A stretch of DNA of 64,000 nucleotides from Thermoanaerobacterium sp. CMT5567-10 (GTDB taxonomy: Bacteria > Bacillota > Thermoanaerobacteria > Thermoanaerobacterales > Thermoanaerobacteraceae). This document shows, piece by piece, positions 19,807-27,918 of the stretch. The stretch spans positions 2,036,501 to 2,100,500 of the forward strand of contig NZ_CP130558.2 of the NCBI RefSeq assembly GCF_030534315.2, written 5' to 3'. Each line of letters begins with the position of its first letter. Positions within the stretch are counted from its first letter, which is position 1. A model generated the notes under the pieces. That model made no database searches, was not told the origin of the DNA, and saw nothing but the letters and a program-made list of their open reading frames with translations. The translations under genes and the position numbers were made by a program.

Positions 19807-21624
19807 ATGAAACTTATAGCAGGTGTTGATATTGGCAATTCTACAACAGAAGTATGTATTGCTGGCGTAAAAGATGACAATACGATGGAATTTTTAAGCA
19901 GTTCTCTGACAGCAACAACAGGCGTAAAAGGCACTGTAGACAATGTGACGGGGATTATAAATGGATTAACCGAAGCTTTAAAAAAGATTGATAAAAATAT
20001 AATCGATTTAAGCCTTATTAGAATCAATGAAGCTACACCGGTTGTCTGTGGTGCGGCTATGGAGACAATAACTGAGACTGTTATCACTGGTTCTACCATG
20101 ATAGGTCATAATCCATCTACGCCAGGTGGTGTTGGGCTTGGAGTAGGAGAAACGATACATATAAAAGATTTGTCTGGTGCTATGAAAGAAAAAAGTTACA
20201 TTGTGGTCATACCTAAGGAAATCGGCTATGAAGAAGCTTCAAAAATCATAAACATGTCATTTGAAAACGATATTGATGTAAAAGCTGTCATAGTCCAAAA
20301 TGATGAAGCAGTTTTAATCAACAACAGACTAAAAAAGACTATACCAATTGTGGACGAAGTAAGACAGATAGAGAAGATTCCATTAGGAGTTGTAGCGGCT
20401 GTAGAGGTAGCACCGGAAGGCAAGTCCATAAGCACGCTATCAAATCCTTATGGTATCGCAACAATATTTGATCTTACTCCAGAAGAGACAAAGTACGTCA
20501 TACCGATTTCGAAAAGTTTGATTGGGAAAAAGTCGGCAGTGGTTATAAAAACGCCAAAAGGACAAGTAAAGGAGAGGATAATTCCAGCGGGAAACCTCTT
20601 AATCATAGGGTCTAATATGTCATCAAAAGTAAGTGTTGATTCTGGCGCTGAAGCTATAATGGAATCAGTTGAGGAAGTTGGTACAATTGATGATGTAGAA
20701 GGTGAAAAAAATACAAATGTTGGAAATATGATAAAAAATCTAAAAAGCAAAATGTCAAGTATTACCGGTCAAAAAATAGACAAGGTAAAGATTAAAGACA
20801 TTTTTGCGGTTGACACAACCGTTCCTGTTAAAGTAGAAGGTGGGCTTGCTGGTGAGACTTCAATGGAGAAAGCAGTTGTATTGGCGGCCATGGTAAAGAC
20901 AGATATGCTTCCTATGAGAGAGATTGCAGAAAGGCTTCAAAGAGAATTAGGAGTGTTTGTAAAAATAGCTGGGGTAGAAGCTGTGATGGCCGCATTAGGC
21001 GCATTGACTACTCCTGGTACCAAATTGCCACTTGCAATACTGGATATTGGTGGAGGATCTACAGATGCAGCCTTGATTGATGAAAAAGGCATTGTAAAAT
21101 CTATACACATGGCAGGTGCTGGAGAATTAGTCACAATGCTTATTGATTCAGAATTAGGATTAAATGATAGATATTTGTCAGAAGAAATAAAAAAGAACCC
21201 GATTGGAAAAGTTGAAAGTTTATTTCACATAAGAATGGAAAATAGGGAGATAAAGTTTTTTGATAAACCCTTAAATCCTCGATATTATGGGAGGATCGTG
21301 ATTTTAAAAGAAAATGATATGATTCCTATATTTAAAGAAGATTTGACTATGGAAAAGATTATTTACGTACGAAGACAAGCAAAATATAAAGTCTTTGTAA
21401 AAAATGCTCTCAGAGCTTTAACAAAAATTGCTCCGGGAAATAATTTAAGGCAAATACCAAATGTCGTATTAGTCGGAGGTTCTGCTTTGGATTTTGAAAT
21501 TCCGGAGATGATTTTGACTGAGCTATCAAACTATAAAATCATAGCAGGTAGGGGAAATATAAGAAAAGTCGAAGGTCCAAGAAACGCTGTAGCAACAGGT
21601 CTTGTGATGTCTTATTTAGGGTGA
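19807..21624 (+). CDS. pduG: Diol dehydratase reactivase, large subunit
   Basis: 605 residues with an actin-like ATPase fold: N-terminal IAGVDIGNSTTEVCIA and the second phosphate motif ILDIGGGSTDAALID. DdrA/PduG exchanges damaged cobalamin for fresh coenzyme in the inactivated dehydratase at the cost of ATP. It lies 13 bases after pduE and four bases before pduH, its small-subunit partner. Length and motifs are those of the family and nothing seems missing. Confidence 0.94.
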   Translation: MKLIAGVDIGNSTTEVCIAGVKDDNTMEFLSSSLTATTGVKGTVDNVTGIINGLTEALKKIDKNIIDLSLIRINEATPVVCGAAMETITETVITGSTMIGHNPSTPGGVGLGVGETIHIKDLSGAMKEKSYIVVIPKEIGYEEASKIINMSFENDIDVKAVIVQNDEAVLINNRLKKTIPIVDEVRQIEKIPLGVVAAVEVAPEGKSISTLSNPYGIATIFDLTPEETKYVIPISKSLIGKKSAVVIKTPKGQVKERIIPAGNLLIIGSNMSSKVSVDSGAEAIMESVEEVGTIDDVEGEKNTNVGNMIKNLKSKMSSITGQKIDKVKIKDIFAVDTTVPVKVEGGLAGETSMEKAVVLAAMVKTDMLPMREIAERLQRELGVFVKIAGVEAVMAALGALTTPGTKLPLAILDIGGGSTDAALIDEKGIVKSIHMAGAGELVTMLIDSELGLNDRYLSEEIKKNPIGKVESLFHIRMENREIKFFDKPLNPRYYGRIVILKENDMIPIFKEDLTMEKIIYVRRQAKYKVFVKNALRALTKIAPGNNLRQIPNVVLVGGSALDFEIPEMILTELSNYKIIAGRGNIRKVEGPRNAVATGLVMSYLG

Positions 21625-21628
21625 TTTT

Positions 21629-21967
21629 ATGGAATTTATAATACCTCAAATTGTGATTTTTTCGAATACAGAAAACAGAGACTTAATAAATGAAGTTATA
21701 GCTGGCATCGAAGAAGAAGGTGCGTTATATAGATTAGCTGCCAATGAGTGCACTGATGTTGTGAAAATGGCTTATGATGCGGCAAAAGCATCTGTATTAG
21801 GTGTAGGCATAGGCATTGCCGGGGATTCAATATGCATGCATTGCAAAAATTTAGAGTTGGATATGCCTTTGTTTTTTACAGAGACAGATATGTATTTAAA
21901 TCCTCGGATTATTGGCTGTAATGCCGCAAGATATGTTAAAGGTTTGCCACTAAAATACATTGATTAG
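21629..21967 (+). CDS. pduH: Diol dehydratase reactivase, small subunit
   Basis: 112 residues, the DdrB/PduH length. It resembles the core of PduD (NEVIAGIEEEGALYRL, LGVGIGIAGDSICMHCKNL), as expected because DdrB mimics the medium subunit to dock the reactivase. It ends 11 bases before pduO. ATG 21629 follows gggtgatttt. Confidence 0.9.
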   Translation: MEFIIPQIVIFSNTENRDLINEVIAGIEEEGALYRLAANECTDVVKMAYDAAKASVLGVGIGIAGDSICMHCKNLELDMPLFFTETDMYLNPRIIGCNAARYVKGLPLKYID

Positions 21968-21978
21968 CAGGTGGTACA

Positions 21979-22950
21979 ATGAGTGTTTATACTAAAACTG
22001 GTGATGATGGAAATACATTTCTATTAAATGGAGATAGAGTATCAAAATATGATTTAAGAATAAAAGCTTTGGGAAATTTAGATGAATTGACAAGCCATCT
22101 CGGATATATAAAAGCAAAAATAAAAGACGATGAGATAAAAAAGGAAATAGAGAAAGCACAGATTAATATTAAGATGATTCTTTCTGAAATTGCTGACGGT
22201 AAAAGTGATAAATGGCATCTATCAGAAGATGATGTATTGGCTATTGAAAGATTAATAGACAATTATCAGAATGCAATGCAGATTCAAGATAAGTTTATTC
22301 TCCCTGGAGAAAATGAAATTTCTGCATTAGTGGACATTGCAAGAGCTATAGCAAGGAGAACAGAGAGAATTTTAATAGAAGTTGATAAGAAATATCCTCT
22401 GGATATTAATTCTAAAGTGTATATTAATAGATTATCCGATTATTTGTTTGTTTTGGCAAGGTACATGGAAGTAAGAGGCAAAATAGAGGAGAAAGTGACA
22501 AGTATTATAAAAGAACAATATAAAAAAGTAGATAAAGACTTGAAATTAAATTTAAATATCGCAAAAAAGTTAATGGAAAAGGTAGAAAAGAAGGCTGAAA
22601 GCATGGAGCTTCCAGTTGCTATTGCAATAGTCGACATGCATGGCAATTTGATAGCAGCGCATTTTATGGATGGAACACTTATAGAAAGCATGAATTTAGC
22701 CATAAATAAAGCTTATACATCTGTAGCACTTAAAATGGCAACTCATGAGCTTTCAAAGCTTACACAGCCGGGCCAGCCTCTTTACGGGATCAATACAACT
22801 GACAATAGAATTGTAGTATTTGGTGGAGGCTGCCCTATAAAATATCATGGCAAAATTATCGGTGGTATAGGCGTAAGCGGTGGAACGGTAGAACAGGATA
22901 TCGAACTTTCCCTTTATGGTGCAGATGTATTTGAGGAGGTTATATCATGA
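21979..22950 (+). CDS. pduO: ATP:cob(I)alamin adenosyltransferase with C-terminal DUF336 domain
   Basis: 323 residues in two domains. Residues 1 to about 185 form the PduO-type adenosyltransferase helical bundle (SVYTKTGDDGNTFLLNGDRV; ARAIARRTERILIEV), which makes adenosylcobalamin for PduCDE. Residues about 195 to 323 match DUF336/GlcG-like (IAIVDMHGNLIAAHFMDGT, FGGGCPIKYHGKIIGGIGVSGG), which binds heme in some PduO proteins. The two-domain form is the one found inside Pdu compartments. It overlaps pduP by four bases. Confidence 0.93.
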   Translation: MSVYTKTGDDGNTFLLNGDRVSKYDLRIKALGNLDELTSHLGYIKAKIKDDEIKKEIEKAQINIKMILSEIADGKSDKWHLSEDDVLAIERLIDNYQNAMQIQDKFILPGENEISALVDIARAIARRTERILIEVDKKYPLDINSKVYINRLSDYLFVLARYMEVRGKIEEKVTSIIKEQYKKVDKDLKLNLNIAKKLMEKVEKKAESMELPVAIAIVDMHGNLIAAHFMDGTLIESMNLAINKAYTSVALKMATHELSKLTQPGQPLYGINTTDNRIVVFGGGCPIKYHGKIIGGIGVSGGTVEQDIELSLYGADVFEEVIS

Positions 22951-24350
22951 AAGTTAAAGAGGAAGATATTGAAGCGATTGTCAAAAAAATCTTATCGGAA
23001 TTTAATCTTGAAAAGACTACCAGTAAGTATGGGGATGTTGGAATATTTCAAGATATGAATGATGCTATTAGTGCTGCAAAAGATGCCCAGAAAAAATTGA
23101 GGAATATGCCCATGGAATCGAGAGAAAAGATTATACAGAATATAAGAAAAAAGATTATGGAGAACAAAAAAATACTTGCAGAAATGGGCGTTAGAGAAAC
23201 TGGCATGGGGAGAGTAGAGCACAAAATAGTCAAACATGAACTCGTAGCACTTAAGACACCAGGTACAGAAGATATAACAACTACAGCATGGTCAGGTGAT
23301 AAAGGACTGACATTAGTTGAAATGGGGCCGTTTGGTGTAATAGGTGCGATTACTCCATCAACAAATCCAAGTGAAACTGTCCTTTGCAATAGCATTGGAA
23401 TGATAGCAGCGGGCAATTCTGTTGTCTTTAATCCACATCCAGGTGCAGTAAATGTTTCTAATTTTGCTGTTAAGTTAGTAAATGAGGCGGTTGTAGAAGT
23501 CGGTGGACCTGAGAATTTGGCTGTATCAGTTGAAAAGCCAACACTTGAAACAGGGAATATAATGTTCAAAAGTCCTGATATTCCACTATTAGTTGCAACT
23601 GGCGGACCTGGCGTAGTTACAGCAGTTCTTTCATCTGGTAAAAGAGCTATTGGTGCCGGAGCTGGAAATCCACCAGTTGTAGTTGACGAGACTGCAGATA
23701 TCAAAAAGGCTGCGAAAGACATTATCGATGGTGCTACATTTGACAACAATTTACCTTGCATTGCTGAGAAAGAAGTAGTATCTGTAGATAAAATAACAGA
23801 TGAGCTTATTTATTACATGCAAAAGAATGGATGCTACAAGATTGAAGGAAAAGAAATCGAAAAACTCATTGAGCTTGTATTAGATCACAAAGGTGGCAAA
23901 ACAACATTAAATAGGAAATGGGTCGGCAAAGATGCTCATTTAATATTAAAAGCCATAGGCGTAGATGTTGATGAGAGCGTAAGGTGCATAATTTTTGAGG
24001 CTGAAAAAGATAATCCGCTGGTGGTAGAAGAGCTAATGATGCCTATTTTAGGAATAGTAAGAGCTAAAAATGTTGATGAAGCTATAATGATTGCGACAGA
24101 ATTAGAACACGGCAATAGACATTCAGCACATATGCATTCAAAAAACGTGGACAACTTAACAAAGTTTGGCAAAATCATTGACACTGCTATATTTGTCAAG
24201 AATGCGCCATCGTACGCTGCATTGGGATATGGCGGTGAAGGTTACTGTACATTCACGATTGCAAGCAGAACAGGTGAAGGATTGACATCTGCAAGGACTT
24301 TTACCAAAAGCAGAAGATGTGTGTTGGCAGATGGATTATCAATAAGATAG
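22947..24350 (+). CDS. pduP: CoA-acylating propionaldehyde dehydrogenase with encapsulation peptide
   Basis: 467 residues. The N-terminal helix KVKEEDIEAIVKKILSEF is an encapsulation peptide like that of enteric PduP. The catalytic Cys lies in FDNNLPCIAEKE, and NAD-binding blocks (VIGAITPSTNPSET, ATGGPGVV) follow the ALDH fold of PduP/EutE. It oxidizes propionaldehyde to propionyl-CoA with NAD and CoA inside the shell; PduL then makes propionyl-phosphate. The start overlaps pduO (ATGA), with SD gaggagg. Confidence 0.94.
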   Translation: MKVKEEDIEAIVKKILSEFNLEKTTSKYGDVGIFQDMNDAISAAKDAQKKLRNMPMESREKIIQNIRKKIMENKKILAEMGVRETGMGRVEHKIVKHELVALKTPGTEDITTTAWSGDKGLTLVEMGPFGVIGAITPSTNPSETVLCNSIGMIAAGNSVVFNPHPGAVNVSNFAVKLVNEAVVEVGGPENLAVSVEKPTLETGNIMFKSPDIPLLVATGGPGVVTAVLSSGKRAIGAGAGNPPVVVDETADIKKAAKDIIDGATFDNNLPCIAEKEVVSVDKITDELIYYMQKNGCYKIEGKEIEKLIELVLDHKGGKTTLNRKWVGKDAHLILKAIGVDVDESVRCIIFEAEKDNPLVVEELMMPILGIVRAKNVDEAIMIATELEHGNRHSAHMHSKNVDNLTKFGKIIDTAIFVKNAPSYAALGYGGEGYCTFTIASRTGEGLTSARTFTKSRRCVLADGLSIR

Positions 24351-24361
24351 GAGAGGATAAT

Positions 24362-25573
24362 ATGGAAGTCAATCAGATAGACATTGAGGAAATAGTGAAA
24401 AAAATATTAAATGATTTGAAAAATGAGCCTAAAGAGAATATTAAAGAGAACAATTCAACATTACCATCTACATGTAGAGCAGCCGTACTTACAGAAGTTA
24501 AAAAAATAGAAGTAAAGGAATTTAACATCCCAGAAATAAATGATGATGAAATGCTTGTTAAGGTAGAGGGATGCGGCGTATGCGGCACGGATGTGCATGA
24601 GTACAAAGGAGATCCATTTGGCCTTATACCATTAGTTTTAGGACATGAAGGAACAGGCGAGATAGTCAAACTGGGGAAAAACGTAAGACGTGACTCTGCA
24701 GGCAAAGAAGTTAGAAAAGGAGATAAGATCGTTACATCTGTAGTTCCGTGCGGTGAATGCGATATATGCTTAAATCATCCAGATAAGACAAATTTGTGTG
24801 AGAATTCAAAGATCTATGGTTTAATACCTGATGATAATTATCATTTAAATGGTTGGTTTTCAGAGTACATCGTCATAAGAAAAAATTCAACATTTTATAA
24901 AGTTAATGATATGAATCTTAATTTGAGGCTTCTTGTAGAGCCGGCGGCAGTAGTTGTACATGCGGTAGAACGTGCAAAATCGACAGGCCTTTTAAAATTC
25001 AACAGTAAAGTTCTCGTACAAGGTTGCGGTCCTATAGGATTACTGTTGCTTTCAGTTGTAAAGACGCTTGGAGTAGAAAATATCATAGCGGTTGATGGTG
25101 ATGAAAATAGACTAAATATGGCTAAAAGATTAGGTGCTACAGAACTCGTTAATTTTACTAAATACAGCAATGTTGATGAACTTGTTGAAGCTGTTAAAAA
25201 GGCAAGCGATGGAATTGGCGCAGATTTCGCATTTCAATGTACAGGCGTTCCTTCTGCAGCATCTAATATTTGGAAGTTTGTAAGACGAGGAGGTGGTTTA
25301 TGCGAAGTTGGATTTTTTGTAAATAATGGTGATTGTAAGATAAATCCCCATTATGATATTTGCAATAAAGAAATAACAGCAGTTGGCTCATGGACTTACA
25401 CCCCTCAAGATTATTTGACAACTTTTGATTTTCTTAAAAGAGCTAAAGAAATAGGACTTCCGATTGAAGAGTTGATAACACATAAGTTTTCACTTGATAA
25501 GATGAATGAAGCGATGGAAGTCAATATGAAGCAGGAAGGAATAAAAGTAGTGTATATAAATGACAGATTTTAG
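24362..25573 (+). CDS. Zinc-dependent MDR alcohol dehydrogenase with encapsulation peptide
   Basis: 403 residues. An N-terminal amphipathic helix (QIDIEEIVKKILNDLK), almost a copy of the PduP tag, is joined by an acidic linker to a medium-chain dehydrogenase. Catalytic zinc ligands are in CGVCGTD and GHEGTGE. The four structural-zinc Cys are in CGECDICLNHPDKTNLC. The NAD site is VQGCGPIGLLLL. It takes the place of the iron-type PduQ normally found in Pdu operons. It could recycle NADH by reducing propionaldehyde to propanol, or reduce lactaldehyde to 1,2-propanediol. The start is ATG 24362 (SD ggagagga), not the upstream open frame. Confidence 0.85.
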   Translation: MEVNQIDIEEIVKKILNDLKNEPKENIKENNSTLPSTCRAAVLTEVKKIEVKEFNIPEINDDEMLVKVEGCGVCGTDVHEYKGDPFGLIPLVLGHEGTGEIVKLGKNVRRDSAGKEVRKGDKIVTSVVPCGECDICLNHPDKTNLCENSKIYGLIPDDNYHLNGWFSEYIVIRKNSTFYKVNDMNLNLRLLVEPAAVVVHAVERAKSTGLLKFNSKVLVQGCGPIGLLLLSVVKTLGVENIIAVDGDENRLNMAKRLGATELVNFTKYSNVDELVEAVKKASDGIGADFAFQCTGVPSAASNIWKFVRRGGGLCEVGFFVNNGDCKINPHYDICNKEITAVGSWTYTPQDYLTTFDFLKRAKEIGLPIEELITHKFSLDKMNEAMEVNMKQEGIKVVYINDRF

Positions 25574-25581
25574 GTGATATG

Positions 25582-25887
25582 ATGCAAGCTGTCGGATTAA
25601 TCGAAGTGTATGGATTGGTAGCGGCATTTGTAGCAGCAGATGCTGCATGCAAAAAAGCAAATGTCGTAATAGAGTCTTTCGATAATAATAAGCCATTAAA
25701 CGCTGAAGCATTGCCAGTTCCATTGATAATAGTTGTTAAACTTAGAGGAGATCTTGAGAATGTAAAAATAGCAGTTGATGCTGCAGTTGATGCAGCAAAT
25801 AAAATATCTGGAGTAGTTTCCACAGATATAATAGCAAAACCTGAGAATGATACTGAAAAGCTATTAAAACTAAATTGTCTAAAATAA
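25582..25887 (+). CDS. BMC-H shell protein with unusual pore loop
   Basis: A 101-residue single BMC domain (QAVGLIEVYGLVAAFVAADA...). Where canonical shell proteins have a short KIGSG pore loop, this one has a longer, different segment (ESFDNNKPLNAEALPVP) before LIIVVKLRGD. The hexamer pore should thus differ in size and charge from that of the PduA/PduJ-like paralogues downstream. ATG 25582 is preferred over ATG 25579 because SD aggtga (25572-25577) is too close to the first. Confidence 0.85.
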   Translation: MQAVGLIEVYGLVAAFVAADAACKKANVVIESFDNNKPLNAEALPVPLIIVVKLRGDLENVKIAVDAAVDAANKISGVVSTDIIAKPENDTEKLLKLNCLK

Positions 25888-25914
25888 AAAATAGAATTGA
25901 GGAGGATTTTAAAT

Positions 25915-26193
25915 ATGGTACAGGAAGCATTGGGAATGGTAGAAACGAGAGGATTGGTTGCAGCAATAGAAGCGGCAGATGCTATGGTTAAGGCTGCAGA
26001 TGTGACATTGATAGGAACTGAAAAAATAGGTTCAGGACTTGTAACTGTCATGGTAAGAGGAGATGTTGGTGCAGTAAAAGCTGCGACAGAAGTTGGTGCA
26101 AGTGCAGCTTCAAAATTAGGTGAATTAGTGGCTGTCCATGTAATACCGAGACCTCACACTGATGTTGAAAAGATACTACCAACACTGAAATAA
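25915..26193 (+). CDS. BMC-H shell protein, PduA/PduJ-like
   Basis: 92 residues of canonical [24 protein letters not shown], the pore loop [12 protein letters not shown], and the C-terminal VHVIPRPH. It builds the hexagonal facet tiles; the KIGSG pore is the type known to pass propanediol in PduA. It is nearly identical to the short form of the fourth shell gene (26681-26959), which indicates recent duplication. ATG 25915 has SD gaggagg at 25899-25905. Confidence 0.92.
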   Translation: MVQEALGMVETRGLVAAIEAADAMVKAADVTLIGTEKIGSGLVTVMVRGDVGAVKAATEVGASAASKLGELVAVHVIPRPHTDVEKILPTLK

Positions 26194-26200
26194 TTTACAC

Positions 26201-26221
26201 GTGTCAGCTTTTTGCTGACAC
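26201..26221 (+). promoter_or_regulatory. Intra-operon hairpin without T-run
   Basis: GTGTCAGC (26201-26208) and GCTGACAC (26214-26221) form a perfect eight-base stem with a TTTTT loop. No T-run follows; the next gene's SD (aggag) begins five bases later. It probably marks an mRNA processing or stabilizing point after the most abundant shell gene rather than a terminator. Confidence 0.6.
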
Positions 26222-26238
26222 ATTTAGGAGTGCAATAA

Positions 26239-26556
26239 ATGTATGCAATTGGACTTATTGAAGTAAATGGATTTGTCACAGCAGTGGAAACACTGGATGC
26301 TATGTTAAAAACAGCAAATATAGAGTTTATGACATGGGAGAAAAAACTTGGAGGCAGACTTGTGACGATCATTATTAAAGGAGAAGTTTCGGCTGTCCAA
26401 GAAGCAATTTCAAATGGCAAAAATAAAGCTGACAAAATTACGCGCACAGTTGCACATGCGGTGATTCCAAATCCTCATTCAGAAACCATGAGGATGATAA
26501 ATATTAGCGCAGAAAAGCTATTTAAAGTAGATGGTGGTGAAATAAATGAGTTCTGA
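26239..26556 (+). CDS. BMC-H shell protein, divergent
   Basis: 105 residues: a BMC-H domain ([29 protein letters not shown]) with pore loop KKLGGRLV and a C-terminal extension of about 15 residues ([17 protein letters not shown]). The pore is more basic than KIGSG. The tail overlaps the start region of the next shell gene by 11 bases, suggesting coupled translation. SD ttaggag is at 26224-26230. Confidence 0.88.
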   Translation: MYAIGLIEVNGFVTAVETLDAMLKTANIEFMTWEKKLGGRLVTIIIKGEVSAVQEAISNGKNKADKITRTVAHAVIPNPHSETMRMINISAEKLFKVDGGEINEF

Positions 26557-26959
26557 AGAAAAAGAGACGAATATTAAGGAGAATAAAAGTGAATTAGGCA
26601 CAAAGCTTAGAGAATCTGAGCAGAGGCAAAAAAATAATTTGATAAAAACTTCAAATAAAGAAATCAAGGAGGAAATGATCATGGAACAACAAGCATTGGG
26701 AATGGTAGAAACAAGAGGATTGGTTGCAGCAATCGAAGCGGCAGATACAATGGTAAAGGCTGCTAATGTAACATTGATAGGTACTGAAAAAATAGGATCA
26801 GGGCTTGTAACTGTTATGGTAAGAGGAGATGTTGGAGCTGTTAAAGCAGCAACAGAAACTGGAGCAAATGCAGCTAAAAAACTTGGAGAATTGGTTGCTG
26901 TTCATGTAATACCAAGACCTCATGCTGATGTAGAGAAAATATTGCCTACAATAAAGTAG
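26546..26959 (+). CDS. BMC-H shell protein with two apparent starts (long and short forms)
   Basis: From ATG 26546 (137 residues) there is a 45-residue hydrophilic N-terminal extension rich in Glu, Lys and Asn, followed by a canonical BMC-H domain ([25 protein letters not shown] pore). An internal ATG 26681 has an excellent SD (aaggagg, 26666-26672) and gives 92 residues, exactly the length of the paralogue at 25915-26193. The outer start overlaps the previous stop and has ggtggtga upstream. Both may be used, as with PduB and PduB', or only the inner one. The shell role is certain; the extension is not. Confidence 0.8.
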   Translation: MSSEEKETNIKENKSELGTKLRESEQRQKNNLIKTSNKEIKEEMIMEQQALGMVETRGLVAAIEAADTMVKAANVTLIGTEKIGSGLVTVMVRGDVGAVKAATETGANAAKKLGELVAVHVIPRPHADVEKILPTIK

Positions 26960-26969
26960 TGTGATAACG

Positions 26970-27602
26970 ATGGACGAAAAATTGATAGAAATCATATCAA
27001 AGACGATAGCGAATACGCTTAGTGAAAGGAATTCATTGAAGATACCAGTGGGCGTTTCGGCACGCCATGTACATCTGACTAAAGAACATTTGGAGATATT
27101 GTTTGGCAAAGATTATATGTTAAAAAAGAAGAAAGAATTGATGGGTGGACAGTTTGCAGCAGAGGAATATGTGACAATTATCGGTTACAAATTAAATGCT
27201 ATTGAGAAAGTGAGAGTTTTGGGTCCTTTAAGAGATAAAACGCAGGTAGAAATATCGAAGACTGATGCAATAAGTTTAGGGTTAAACCCTCCTATACGGG
27301 AATCAGGTGATATAAAAGGTTCATCGCCAATCACAATCGTAGGGCCGAAAGGCGCAATATCATTAAAAGAAGGATGTATAATAGCCAAAAGACATATTCA
27401 CATGTCACCGGAAGATTCCAAAAGATTTAATGTTTTAGACAATGACAGAGTTTCTGTAAAAGTGAAAGGTGAACGAGGCGGTATTTTTGAAAATGTGCAT
27501 ATAAGGGTTGGAGAAAAATTTACCCTTGAGATGCATATCGACACAGATGAAGCTAATTGCATGGGGATAAAAAGTGGCGATTTTGTTGAAATTGTTAGAT
27601 AA
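26970..27602 (+). CDS. pduL: Phosphotransacylase PduL
   Basis: 210 residues. The two beta-barrel halves carry the zinc-binding His motifs VSARHVHLT and KRHIHMS, plus the late EMHIDTDEAN. It converts propionyl-CoA and phosphate to propionyl-phosphate, recycling CoA within the shell. Residues 1 to about 18 (DEKLIEIISKTIANTLSE) form an amphipathic helix typical of PduL encapsulation peptides. GTG 26961 is also in frame; ATG 26970 fits the helix better. No propionate kinase gene follows in the window. Confidence 0.92.
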   Translation: MDEKLIEIISKTIANTLSERNSLKIPVGVSARHVHLTKEHLEILFGKDYMLKKKKELMGGQFAAEEYVTIIGYKLNAIEKVRVLGPLRDKTQVEISKTDAISLGLNPPIRESGDIKGSSPITIVGPKGAISLKEGCIIAKRHIHMSPEDSKRFNVLDNDRVSVKVKGERGGIFENVHIRVGEKFTLEMHIDTDEANCMGIKSGDFVEIVR

Positions 27603-27621
27603 AAATAGGAGTTGAAAAAAA

Positions 27622-27900
27622 TTGATAATAGCTAAAGTTATTGGTACAGTTATTTCTACCCGCAAAAATCAAAATTTAATAGGCAATAAATTTTTAATAG
27701 TAGAACCCATAAGTGAAATGAATTATGACAATAAAAATAGGGTTGTCGCAATAGATAATGTAGGTGCAGGTGTAGGAGAAATAGTTATCGTCGTTTTTGG
27801 AAGTTCGGCTAGGATTGGATGTGGTGTGCCAGATTCGCCTGTAGATGCAGCAATTGTCGGTATAGTTGACAGTATAAAAGATGTGATAATTGAGGATTAG
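27622..27900 (+). CDS. pduN: BMC-P pentameric vertex protein, EutN/CcmL family
   Basis: 92 residues matching EutN/CcmL/PduN: IIAKVIGTVISTRKNQNLIG, then VAIDNVGAGVGEIVIVVFGSSAR. Pentamers cap the vertices of the polyhedral shell. The start is TTG 27622, with SD aggagttg and seven-base spacing. It is the only BMC-P gene in the operon. Confidence 0.92.
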   Translation: MIIAKVIGTVISTRKNQNLIGNKFLIVEPISEMNYDNKNRVVAIDNVGAGVGEIVIVVFGSSARIGCGVPDSPVDAAIVGIVDSIKDVIIED

Positions 27901-27918
27901 TTTATCTGGGGTGAGGAA

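Noticed and set aside
23048-23761. Long minus-strand open frame (237 codons) opposite pduP
   Set aside because: It lies wholly inside a well-supported enzyme gene, has low-complexity Ser/Thr/Pro-rich translation and no SD; it is a shadow of pduP codon use.
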